From the NCBI RefSeq assembly GCF_030463565.1, contig NC_134646.1, positions 61,521,710 through 61,585,709 on the forward strand: a stretch of DNA of 64,000 bases, given 5' to 3'. Origin of the DNA: Pelecanus crispus. Its lineage: Eukaryota > Chordata > Aves > Pelecaniformes > Pelecanidae. Each line of letters begins with the position of its first letter. Position 1 is the first letter of the stretch. Positions 26,905 through 36,700 of this stretch are shown here, in pieces. The notes under the pieces are model-generated. The model did not search any database and was not told the DNA's origin. It was given only the letters and a program-made list of their open reading frames with translations. Position numbers and translations under genes: made by a program.

Positions 26905-27225
26905 CGTCGTGGTTTAACCCCAGCGGCAACTAATCACCACGCAGCCACTCGCTCACTCCCCCTTGGTGGGATGGGGGAGAGAATCGGAAAAGTAAAAGTG
27001 AGAAAGCTCATGGGTTGAGATAAAGACAGTTTAATAAGTAAACCAAAAGCAGAGCAAAACAAGGAATTCATTCCCTACTCCCCATCAGCAGGCAGGTGTT
27101 CAGCCACCTCCAGGACAGCAGGGCTCCATCACACATTACGGTTACTTGGGAAGACGAAATGCCGTCACTCCGAACATCGCCCCTTCCTTGTTCTTCCCCC
27201 AGCTTTATATGCTGAGCATGACATC
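26905..27225 (-). mobile_element. Truncated LTR of the same ERV family (copy C)
   Basis: In plus orientation it begins with the family's 3' terminus (GTCGTGGTTTAACCCCAGC). It continues through the TCATGGGTTGAGATAAAGAC block to the reversed TATA region (CTTTATATGCTGAGCATGAC), then homology stops at about 27225. The half of the LTR upstream of its TATA box (U3) is missing. It lies about 490 bp left of copy D in the same orientation. Confidence 0.78.
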
Positions 27226-27547
27226 CTCTATTACTGCTACCTATACAAAACTGAGATTATACCATGCAGTGATAAACAGATATAAAACAAATTAGCTGTA
27301 GACACCTGGTCAGTTAGAAAATTGCTGTTACAGCCAAACTAAGTAAAACAAAGATGCAGGCAGGTGAAGAAGAGAGCGAGCCTGACAAGCCTCAGTCCCA
27401 AGGTCATGCAAACTCAATACAAAGCTGACAGCCTGTCTCCAGCAATGGCACAGACGCATTACAGAGCTACATGGTTGCCAAAGCCCTGAAGTGTTCTGCT
27501 CGCAGGTAACAAGGCTACCCATCTCACTGCAGCAAGCAGTCCTTCTT

Positions 27548-27630
27548 ACTCAATAGTTTAGGTCAGAAGGGACCTCTGGATGTCACCCAGTCCAACCCAC
27601 TGCTCAAAGCAGGGCCAACTTCAGTGGCCT
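27548..27630 (-). mobile_element. CR1 LINE 3' fragment
   Basis: The segment TTAGGTCAGAAGGGACCTCT followed by CAGTCCAACCCACTGCTC is the antisense of the CR1 3' region just inside its terminal octamers. The octamer end is missing. It sits between LTR copies C and D. Confidence 0.65.
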
Positions 27631-27712
27631 TCAAAAGACAACAAGGGTTTTGCTCTTTGGGGTTGTTCTTAACAGTGGCTTTTCTCGCTGAGAAAAACCC
27701 AAGGTGTGGTGC

Positions 27713-28301
27713 TGTTGTGGTTTAACCCCAGCCGGCAACTAAGCACCACACAGCCGCTCGCTCACTCCCCTGCAGTGGGATGGGGGAGAGAGTCAGAAGT
27801 GAGAAAATTTGTGGGTTGAGATAGAGACAGTTTAATAATAACAATAATAATGATAATAAATTATGATGGGGGGGGGGGGAGGATAACAAAGAGAGAGAAA
27901 AATAAAACCCGAGAAAGACAAGTGATGCAAATAAGAACAATTGCTCGCCATCCAACTGATGCCCAGCCAGTCCCCAAGCAGCATCCCGCCCCCCCGCCAA
28001 CCTCCCCCCTGGGTTTATGGCTGAGCATGACATTATATGGTATGGAATATCCCTTTGGTTAGGGATCATCTGGGGATAGCTGTCCCAGCTGTGTCCCCTC
28101 CCAAATTCTTGTGCACTCCCAGCCTACTCACTGGTGGGGTGGGGTGAGAAGCAGAAAAGGCCTTGACTCTGTGTAAGCACTGCTCAGCAATAACGAAAAC
28201 ATCCCTGAGTTATCAACACTGTTTTCAGCACAAATCCAAAACATAGCCCCATACTAGCTACTGTGAAGAAAATTAACTCTATCCCAGTCAAAACCAGCAG
28301 A
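27713..28301 (-). mobile_element. Solo LTR of the same ERV family (copy D) with 5-bp target duplication
   Basis: A 589-bp element in minus orientation. Plus-strand start is TGTTGTGGTTTAACCCCAGC and plus-strand end is CAAAACCAGCAGA. It is flanked by GGTGC at 27708-27712 and GGTGC at 28302-28306, a perfect 5-bp target-site duplication. The outermost base of its 5' end has mutated from the family's expected terminus. It holds an AAT-type tract and a G12 run (27868-27879). It is the inverted counterpart of copy B. Confidence 0.85.
27836..27879 (+). repeat. AAT-type simple repeat and G12 homopolymer in LTR copy D
   Basis: AATAATAACAATAATAAT-like triplets are followed by a run of 12 G (27868-27879). 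The G run is a likely site of length polymorphism or sequencing error. Confidence 0.8.
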
Positions 28302-30485
28302 GGTGCCATATGGTAAAGGAAGCCAGAGTTAATGGGCTTTATTTTCTAAACGAAATAAAATAAAACCCTCAAACATCCCAAAGCTAGCTACATCAATAGC
28401 ACGCTCAGAAATGGGTTCTACTGTATAGCCATAATTTCAAAATAGTTGATTTCAACTTTTAAAATCAACTTTCTCCAAGCAACTTCATTGTGCACTACTC
28501 TCCTGTAGTCTGAGTACTGCCAGAATCAGATATTATTGGTATAATGTTATTTTAATTGAGCAAGATGGAGAAATAGAGCCTGGGCAAGATATTGCTGGCA
28601 TATCTTTCTAATTCAACTTCACCCAGCAAGACTGCTGATCAATTAAGAGGCCATTTCTCCAATGACGCTACACCTATTCCTGCTGCAGAGCAGTTCCTTG
28701 CTGACACTGGGGGGGCACGAGGGTCCCCAGGGGCTGGAGCATTGCCTGGCTGGGCGAGGTGTGAAGCCCAGCAGTATGGGGGAGGCGAGCAAGGAAGAGG
28801 ATGGGATACCAACACTTTGCTCCCTGGGGCCCTTGGTAAACCGGGAAAAAAACCTGCCTGTGCAAGGTCCTCTACATCCAGGACCACAGAACGAGCTGTA
28901 TTTATGTGCTTATCTTCGAAGTACATGTTTTAAAGGAATTTACTCAATGTGTCAATCTACTTAGATGAAAAAAATTGGCAGGGGTAGCGGTGTTTTATTT
29001 AAACGCTCTCCTTGGTTGCATTTCACTAAGATTTATATCCTTAAATAAGACATAGAGGGGTTATTTGAGTGAACCAGCCAGTGGCTGATGGCAGAGCTGA
29101 AAAAGACCAGAGGCCTCCTGCAACCCTGCATATCGAGCTGCCACTAGGCCACTGTGACCTTCTAGTTGTCCCAAGGAGAGTACTCTGTATTTCAAAAATG
29201 AAAGTGAGTTCAATATAGCAAAAGTAAGAAAAAGTTCAAAGGCTGTGAGTTGTAGTGGAGCAAATACAGGCTAGAAATTAACTTCCAAGCAGTAACGGCA
29301 ATTAATCATGGAAGGGCTTTAGATGCTGTGAGCGCTCCATCTCTCATTTCTAAATAAAATTCTCTCCTAAAAATATGTAGCCATTTGGAAAAGAAGTCAT
29401 TCAGCCAAGTGCTGTGACCCATCTTGTTTACACTGTAAAATGAAAACGTTCCTGATATACAGTCTATAAATTGATCTATACTTTTCCAAACCCTCTAGTG
29501 GCAAAGTGACATAGATACTGTTTGATCTCAATTTAGTAATTGATTTGGTCTTTTATTGACTTGGGGCAGATTTTCTTATAATATATCCCCATAATTGAAA
29601 TTACCATGTTCTGGATTACTATTTGCAATATTCCAGGAAGTGAAATTACTTCATTACACGCTCCTTTTTTTTTTTAAAGTAAAACATCAGCCCTACCCAC
29701 TTCTTGTCTCTAATGACCTTCTTAAATTTTCCTATTTCAGACTTCCTGTAAGAAAACCAGTAATGAATAAATATGTCAGCTATCAGCACTATGAATCTCA
29801 GCCTAAATCATGTAAGTGTGTAGACAAAGTCCTGACTGACTTGTGGTAATGCAGAAATTTTTCATAACTCCAAATGAAACCTTGCCTGTCTTCTTAATGC
29901 AATTTTTTGTTGTCATATCCTTAAAAGACCTGCAGGTAAATAATGATAAGTTTGCCTGTATAAACAATTTCATGGTAGGTAAGATATCAGCAGTAGACAT
30001 TTATTTCTCAGCTTTGGTCCTTAGCCAGTATATTTTCAGTTGTCCAGTAGCCTACACTAGGTATGACTGACCAAAATGTTGATAATAGACCAGGAAGCTA
30101 ATGTTGCATTGTGCAGGCATGTACTGCCTTTAAGAATTTGAGATTTTTGTTGAAAATAATGTTGGTATTCTGATATTTTCTCCCAAAGCCCTATCATTCT
30201 GACACATTTTTTCTGAAGCGAATAGTTACAATGATGCATCTTGAAAATATTTTTTTTTTCACTTTTGACTGGATTAAGATACAAGTAAGTGAGTAATGTT
30301 ACTTGTGACTGTACCATATGGGCCGAGCAAGTGTGGACTGAATTGAAGGGAAGGAAGAATTTGTGATGAGCTTTGAACTAGGAAGACCATGAGTTAGCTT
30401 GACTGGGTTGAGACCAAGAAAGAAAGGGGTCAATTTGTGGATGTTGGTGGAGGGGAATTGTCCAGGTGTAGAAAGATTCAGTTGG

Positions 30486-30545
30486 GCAATGTTAGCTCAA
30501 TGGGTAAGAGCTATGCGCCTCCTCCATTCCAGGCGTAGCTCCAGA
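30486..30545 (+). repeat. tRNA-like relic (pseudogene or tRNA-derived SINE head)
   Basis: TTAGCTCAATGGGTAAGAGC contains an A-box-like TAGCTCAATGGG. It folds as a canonical tRNA D arm, with GCTC (30495-30498) pairing GAGC (30508-30511). Further on, TGCGCCT (30514-30520) can pair with AGGCGTA (30531-30537). The B-box position (about GCTCCAGATTT) is badly degraded. There is no intact acceptor stem, so it is not a working tRNA gene. Confidence 0.35.
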
Positions 30546-31642
30546 TTTGTAAAGACTGTTTTGTTTCATCCCCACCATTTATTCTACACATATTTCTGAA
30601 AGCCTTTCCTTTATCACTTGAAGTGGTGATATATCACACATTTGACTTGCAAAGGAATCAGCCCCTTCTTCATGCCTGCCTTGCAGGACTCCTCCAAGAA
30701 CAAGCTCAGCCGTATCTCCTGATGCTCTATCTGAGGAAAACCTTTCCCAGTCCCACCCTTCCGGGTATTGATAGGGCAGCAAATTAAAAACTCAAAGCCT
30801 CTGGCATAGGGGTGGCTCTTTCAGATACAGCAGAAACTGAAGATACTCCTCCTATCTTTCTTTGATGTTAATCAGATAACAAGACATTGGCAGGTTCTTC
30901 AGCACTCTGTCTAAACCAATGGTGTAATTCCTACAGGTAGGCTTGAAGCCCTTGGCAAACTGGTCCTGTTTGTTTCCGCAGGCCTTATGAGCTTATTGCT
31001 ATTCCTGATTGAAATTCAAGCTCTCCAGAAATTCAGTTGATGTTAGATCCAAACCCAGCACTCTGGAGCGTTCCGTTCCTGGGCTCAGGAATATGCATGC
31101 CTCCTGTGCTTGAGCTGGCATGCCTAAACACCACAGGCAGCAGATGGGTGATCAGGTACATTTTATGAAGGGTCAGTTTGTCCTCAGCTAGAGCCATAAC
31201 AATCTCTGTAAGAGATTATACAACAAAACGTAAGTGTAGTTGAAATGCCAAGAATGGACATATGATTAGTAGGTCAAGAGTCTCTTTTTTTTTTTCCCTT
31301 TTCTTCTCTCACAAACACTCATGGATTACACAGAAGTCCCAAAGCCCCTTGAATCCACTCTCCATGCCAGCTCATGTATGCACATGAAGAGTTTCTCACT
31401 TCATGCCCTGTCTAATGCCACATAAGTATTATCAGGTGTACGATTTTGTAAATTAACATTTAACAATCAATTAATCATCTCTATTACACAGTACCTTACT
31501 GTGACCAGAGACACCAAGATGAAGAAAATCACATCTAATTCACATCTGCTCAGAGACCCAGCCTGCTCTTCAGTGACTCCTTCTAGGCAGCTTTTTTTCA
31601 TATGTGCTGTCACTTAATTTTATACTATGCTCCCTCATAGCT

Positions 31643-31706
31643 AAAATGGAAATGGATTTTCCATTTTCTTTACAGGATTTACCATTTTCTTCGGAAGAAA
31701 TGGTAA
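31643..31706 (+). repeat. Two adjacent inverted repeats
   Basis: The first pair is AAAATGGAAA (31643-31652) with TTTCCATTTT (31658-31667). The second is TTACCATTTTCTTC with GAAGAAATGGTAA (31679-31706), with one bulged T around a single central base. Both share a CCATTTTCTT core. Confidence 0.6.
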
Positions 31707-32544
31707 TTTACTTAAAGGCAGCTTTGCTGTAACTAGTTACACAATTCAACTCACTGATGACATAATAGTTTGCAAATAATCACACACTGTAAACCATACA
31801 TACTCCAGAAAACCATGATAGTGGCTCTGTAGGGATGTGGCAAGCAGTTCAGACTTGTTGGATGAAAGAAAGCCAAACAAGATAGTAATTTGTAACCTGT
31901 ACTTTCAATTGGAAACAAATGCATGGCTTGCCTCCTTGTCCACATCTAGGCATGTAGTGCCATTTAAGAGGTCCCGGGGTACATGAGACACCCACATGCA
32001 GCTCACAGATATGACACATGGGAAATCTGTCATGAGATATGAATCTATGAGAAATCTATAGCTGGGAAGAGGTGGGTACCCTACAGTATTCTCAGGTAGT
32101 ACTAGACAGCTGTACAGAAGCAGCTGAACTGAGACTTCTCTGTCTATAACAAAGCACATTACTGAGTTTTTTTCTAGTTGACGTGTGTCAGCTCATGGTT
32201 TGCATCATAATTGTCATTATTATATAAAGCAATTTACATAAAGGTTTGCTAAATGTTAAGTCAGGATCAGAATTTCAAAGTAAACATTGCTGTTTAGCTG
32301 AAGAATTGCTTGTTTGGTTGGCTGGGTTTTTGATTTGTCTTTTCTTTATTCCTAGTGGTATCAGTCTCATTAACTGTCTTTCTTTGCCCATACAAAACCT
32401 GGAAGGTAGTGGGAGAGGTGCTAGCATTCCTGTCTCAGTGCACAGTCACATGAATTCCCAGTGTGTTCATTGCTCAGAAATGGCAGGCATGGCAGAGGCT
32501 TACACACAAGACCAAGATGGAAATAAATGGAAAGCTTAACATAG

Positions 32545-32554
32545 CTATAAATAG
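32545..32554 (+). promoter_or_regulatory. MEF2-type site
   Basis: CTATAAATAG is a perfect palindromic match to the MEF2 consensus YTAWWWWTAR. It could also be read as a TATA box. It lies in the intergenic region 3' of TBC1D1, a muscle gene in other vertebrates; function is inferred only. Confidence 0.25.
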
Positions 32555-32864
32555 GCAGAGCTATTATTTAAGCTTCCACATATAGGAATTAGCTGCCTTA
32601 AGGAGGCTCTTCAGTATGAAAATTCTCTAAAGAGGATAACTGGAGAGGCCCCAAGTAATCTTATTTATGTTTGCCAAGTGACAAAAGTTTTCTGTTTAAA
32701 GGATATTGGAAAGGACCCCAAAAAAGAACCATAAATTCCTTTTGAAGTCTGATAAACACAAGGAGTTAAGTCAGCTGAGATTATCAAAGATAAAATGGGC
32801 AACCCCATCCCTACGGGGAGAGAACTTTTTTTGCAGTAGTAGCTACTAAATCTAACAATAAGAT

Positions 32865-33155
32865 CCAGTGATGTAAGACTGCAGCTAGAAAAATTGCTCT
32901 TGGAAATGAGGTACAAAATTTTAATTGTGAAGTTGATTCACAACTGGAGGACCTCAATGAGGGCTGTGATGGATTGTCCACCACCTGAAGTCTTTATATC
33001 AAGACTGAATCTCTCTCTAAAACTATTTTGTTATTTCCTCTGAAGATTACTGGACTTCATACAGAAATCACTGGGAGAAATTCTGTGGTCTGTATTTTGC
33101 AGAAGGTGTCAACATGGTCCCTTTTTACCTTAAAACCTACGAAAAAAATCAGGCA
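32865..33155 (+). mobile_element. Ancient amniote CR1 fossil (CR1-L3-like 3' region)
   Basis: In order: GCAGCTAGAAAAATT, GGATTGTCCACCACCTGAAG, CTTTATATCAAGACTGAATC, TTTTGCAGAAGGTGTCAACA and CCTTAAAACCTACGAA. This matches the 3' end of an old CR1 lineage shared by birds, crocodilians and turtles as I remember its consensus. Heavy divergence and small indels indicate great age. Confidence 0.55.
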
Positions 33156-33526
33156 TTTTCCTGCTCTGTAATAAGAAGCCATTCCATGACAGGTCAGAGG
33201 CTATGAATGATGAAACATGATTAACTTAACCCAAGAAGAAACATATCATTTTACTTACTTACAAAAGGAAATATCAGACGGTCTTGCCATTGCTGTCAGT
33301 CTGTCGCTGGATGGCAAAAGATCAAGCGCTGTGTTTATACAGCGTCTAGCACAAAAGGAGGCTAATCTCTGAAAAGGTAGGTACTCTAATAGAAAACTCA
33401 TAGTCTCAATAAAGGAAAACATGCTCCTTGGGATTACTGCTGAAGTACAGCTATGGAGGAGGTTCCTGAGGCCTTCAGCCTCCAGGTCAGCACAAAAGGG
33501 CAGGCTGGGTCAAGTTTCTCAAAGCT

Positions 33527-33552
33527 ATGGGGACACTTCATGGGGACACTTC
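33527..33552 (+). repeat. Perfect 13-bp tandem duplication
   Basis: ATGGGGACACTTC is repeated twice head to tail without change, indicating a recent slippage event. Confidence 0.8.
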
Positions 33553-33704
33553 ACGAGAACACCGACTAAATGCTAACTTTCAACATCAAATTCTATGTGT
33601 TTGATATATATTTGACTGATACTTACAGTCTTTGTCATTTTGAAGACCATGGGCAATTTTAGGTGTTGGTTTCTGTGGAAATATGATTTGACTCTTCAAA
33701 TATG

Positions 33705-33775
33705 TGTAGAAATGGAAACCTGAGTTTGATCCTGCTTTCTTTGCCACTCACTTAAGACCAGGACTGAGACTTTAG
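33705..33775 (+). repeat. Possible MIR-like fragment
   Basis: AACCTGAGTTTGATCCTGCT then TTGCCACTCACTTAAGACC resembles part of the MIR consensus. It is short and weak. Confidence 0.25.
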
Positions 33776-36700
33776 GTTCAGCAGAAAGATTTCCTGGATA
33801 AAATAAGAAAGAATCCGGTCCCATGCTTTAAGTTCAATTTTGAAATGATCATAACAGAAATAAAAGCTGTACTGTTTTCTGGGAGGTGACAAAGATTAAG
33901 AAAACAACTCCTTCCAAAACAAACAATATAATTACAATGGCAGAAAAAAGCATGAGAATAAAGCAAACCAGATCCACCAAATGACAACGTGATGACGCTG
34001 TAACATTACCTCCCTTCAGCAAGCTCACCCAGTCTGATGTTAAATAAATCAGGCAGGGGTGTGCTTGAGTGGGATTAGCTCACTGAAGGTGTCTGACCCT
34101 GGGTCACAAACTGAACGATAAACTGCATGGCTCCAGGCACCTTGGGACTGAGCAGCAGCCTGCATGTATATGCCCTGCTGAAATGCATCCAGATGATCTG
34201 GTTCATCAGGTCAAAATGATCCTGGCTTCCCACCCCACCCTGCGTCCCACCTGGTTCATCTGCAAGCGGGTCGCTCTTCCTCCGGGCTCCCCGTGGCACG
34301 AGGTCAAGGTGAGCTGGAGGAAGGCTGCTGGTCAGCCCTCTGACAGGCACACGCTCCGTTTCACGCGAGGCAGCAACGTAAACACAAACGTGGCGTTTTC
34401 AGAAAATCTGCTCTCTAAGTCAACACGAAAATCCCCGCTGATGTCAGCAGACGCAGGCTGAGGTCAGTGCTTAGTGCTTTTAAGACTCATTCGCCTGCCT
34501 TGTAGGTGGTGAAGCAGGGCACCCCAGCACGTACGCATCCAGCAGGTGCTGACACCAGTGTGGAGAGAGCAACGCAGGGATCAGTGTCAGCCCTTGGCTT
34601 TAGCAGGCCTCTGTTCGCCTCCAAACCAAACATGAAGCTGAGGAACAAACCAGTCAGGGCTCTGCAGAGCTTGCTACTGGCGGAGGGCAGCCTCCTGCAA
34701 GGTCCTAACAGCCTGGCCACGCTGCCTCCAATGGGAGGAAACTCTGGGAGATTCCTGGGGGAGAAACTCCTCAGGAGAAGTTCAAGACCTGACCACTTAG
34801 AAAAATATGGTGAAGATTCATCTGTCTTACTTCATATCAGGGAAGTCCATTTTTACCAATCATTGAAATCCATTTTGATATATTCCCTGATTAAACATAA
34901 ACAGTGAGCAGAGCCTTTTTCCTGCGTAGCATCCCCTCACATTTTCTCTGCAGTGGGCCAATCCACCTACTTCAAATAAAAATATTGAGACGATAGTTGG
35001 ATCCAGCGGTGAGTTTTCATGTGTTTTCTCACAGTGCACAGACAAAAAGCCAAGTATTATCTCTTCACTAGAGCTACCTCAGGCTGTTCAGGATGGAAAT
35101 AGTTGTTGGGATAAAGATATACTCCAGCTCCACCCTGCATTCGTCTCAGGGCAGGCTAGGCTCTCCTGTCCCTCCACCCCTCACCTTTCTCTTGCCCTGA
35201 AGAAGCCTCTCTGGCTGCCTTCTCTGCTCCCACACCTGACCTGAATACTCACCCTCCTCCCTTGACATTATGCCAGATCCCACACCCAGCACAAATGTCC
35301 TCCTTTTCCCTTACACAAGACGAGGGAGGAGCTGTGGTCTGGCTGCAGATATCCCAGGCTGGAAGTCTCTCTGCAAAGCAAGCTTAGCTTCAGCTGAATG
35401 CTGTAGCAATATCTCATGTGAAATCTGGTCTTCACATGTGGTGGTCCTGTGTGGTCACCTCTGTAAAGGTAGCCCTGTGTTTCTGAGAAACACTGGCCCA
35501 GGTGTTTGTGCAGAGAAGAGCTGGCTGCCCTTACCCACGCTGAGACACGGCTCAGGGAGGTGAATGTGGTGGCTCCCCCAGTGAGACTTTCTCATGTGGG
35601 TTCAGACTGTGACCAGGTGTGAAACCAGGTCCTGAGAGGAGCACTTAATGGAAAAACCCCATGCACTTAAACCTTTTGGGCTTCACACACATAAGAGTAG
35701 TTGCATAAGCTACCGGCATAGATTAACTTTGCTGATGGTCCCTGCAAATGCCTACATGTCCAGTTTGTCAGTGGAAAATACTCAAAGCAATTTTGCCTGA
35801 AATTGCCCCAGGAGTAAAGAGCAAAAATAAGGACAGCGGGGAGGTGTATTAGCGAATGGATGGGATATAAGGAAGTTAGTATAACTGCATGACACTGGAA
35901 CATGAGAAGGCATCCTTTTACACAACATTACAAAGAAATTTCAACAAGGTATACGATCTGCGCCAACCAGCATTGCCCCAGAAGCTGTCATTACAGCAGC
36001 TGGTACTGGCTGCCTGGCAAGGAGTGCTGCGAGACATTCAGTTTCTCTAATAATTAAGAGCTCGCTCCTGCCAGCTGCTGAGCATTCCCATCTTCTGTCC
36101 CCTTCAGCTGAAGACAAGGAAAGTCATATCTGCATGACAAGAAGCTTTGGCAGGATGAGAGGCTTTGAGGGCCAAAATGTTCCTCATAGATTGTGTTAAA
36201 CATTTACACATTAAAAAAAAAAAAAGTATCCAGAACTAAAAGACTTTGAAAAATCAACAGCTCTGCATACCAATATGTAAATCTCCTCATTTTCTTGCCT
36301 CCTGATCTGGGTTTTAAAAACATGCTGGATTGTGGAAAGTCATTCCAGCCCTGCATAATGAAAATGCAGTCTATGGAACAGATGAATCTGGCTGAGCTGT
36401 TAAATACAGGACATGCAACCTCTACTGCTGCCACAAATAAACCTTTTGGCATAAATCAGACAAGACAAAAAATGTCTCCCATGAGTGGAAGGAGGTATCT
36501 TGATTAAATGCCTGGAGGAGAAAGATTGTTTCTATATCATGCATGCTCTTGTCAAGAGTATTTCTGGACAATCTGAGACAATCAATGGGTTCCTAATTCT
36601 GAAATTATCATGTGAAACTCAGAATACAGAAATAACAATAGGATGGAAAGATTGTTGTTAGGGCCATCTTACTGCACAGAGCATCCTGTGGCACTGAAAT

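Larger units (their letters stand above)
28307..32864. other. Intergenic, no gene seen
   Basis: Contains the tRNA-like relic, the double inverted repeat and the MEF2-type site listed separately. Overlapping frames at 28592-28964 are a composition effect. Confidence 0.55.

Noticed and set aside
27722..28069. 115-residue minus-strand frame
   Set aside because: It lies wholly inside LTR copy D, which is non-coding.
22360..28301. LTR copies B and D as the two ends of one provirus
   Set aside because: They are in opposite orientations, D has its own 5-bp target duplication, and no gag, pol or env remnant was seen between them.
30486..30545. Functional tRNA gene
   Set aside because: The acceptor stem and B-box do not hold up and no RNA polymerase III terminator arrangement fits. 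Kept only as a relic.
34506..34907. 133-residue plus-strand open frame
   Set aside because: Composition-driven; resembles no protein family I know.
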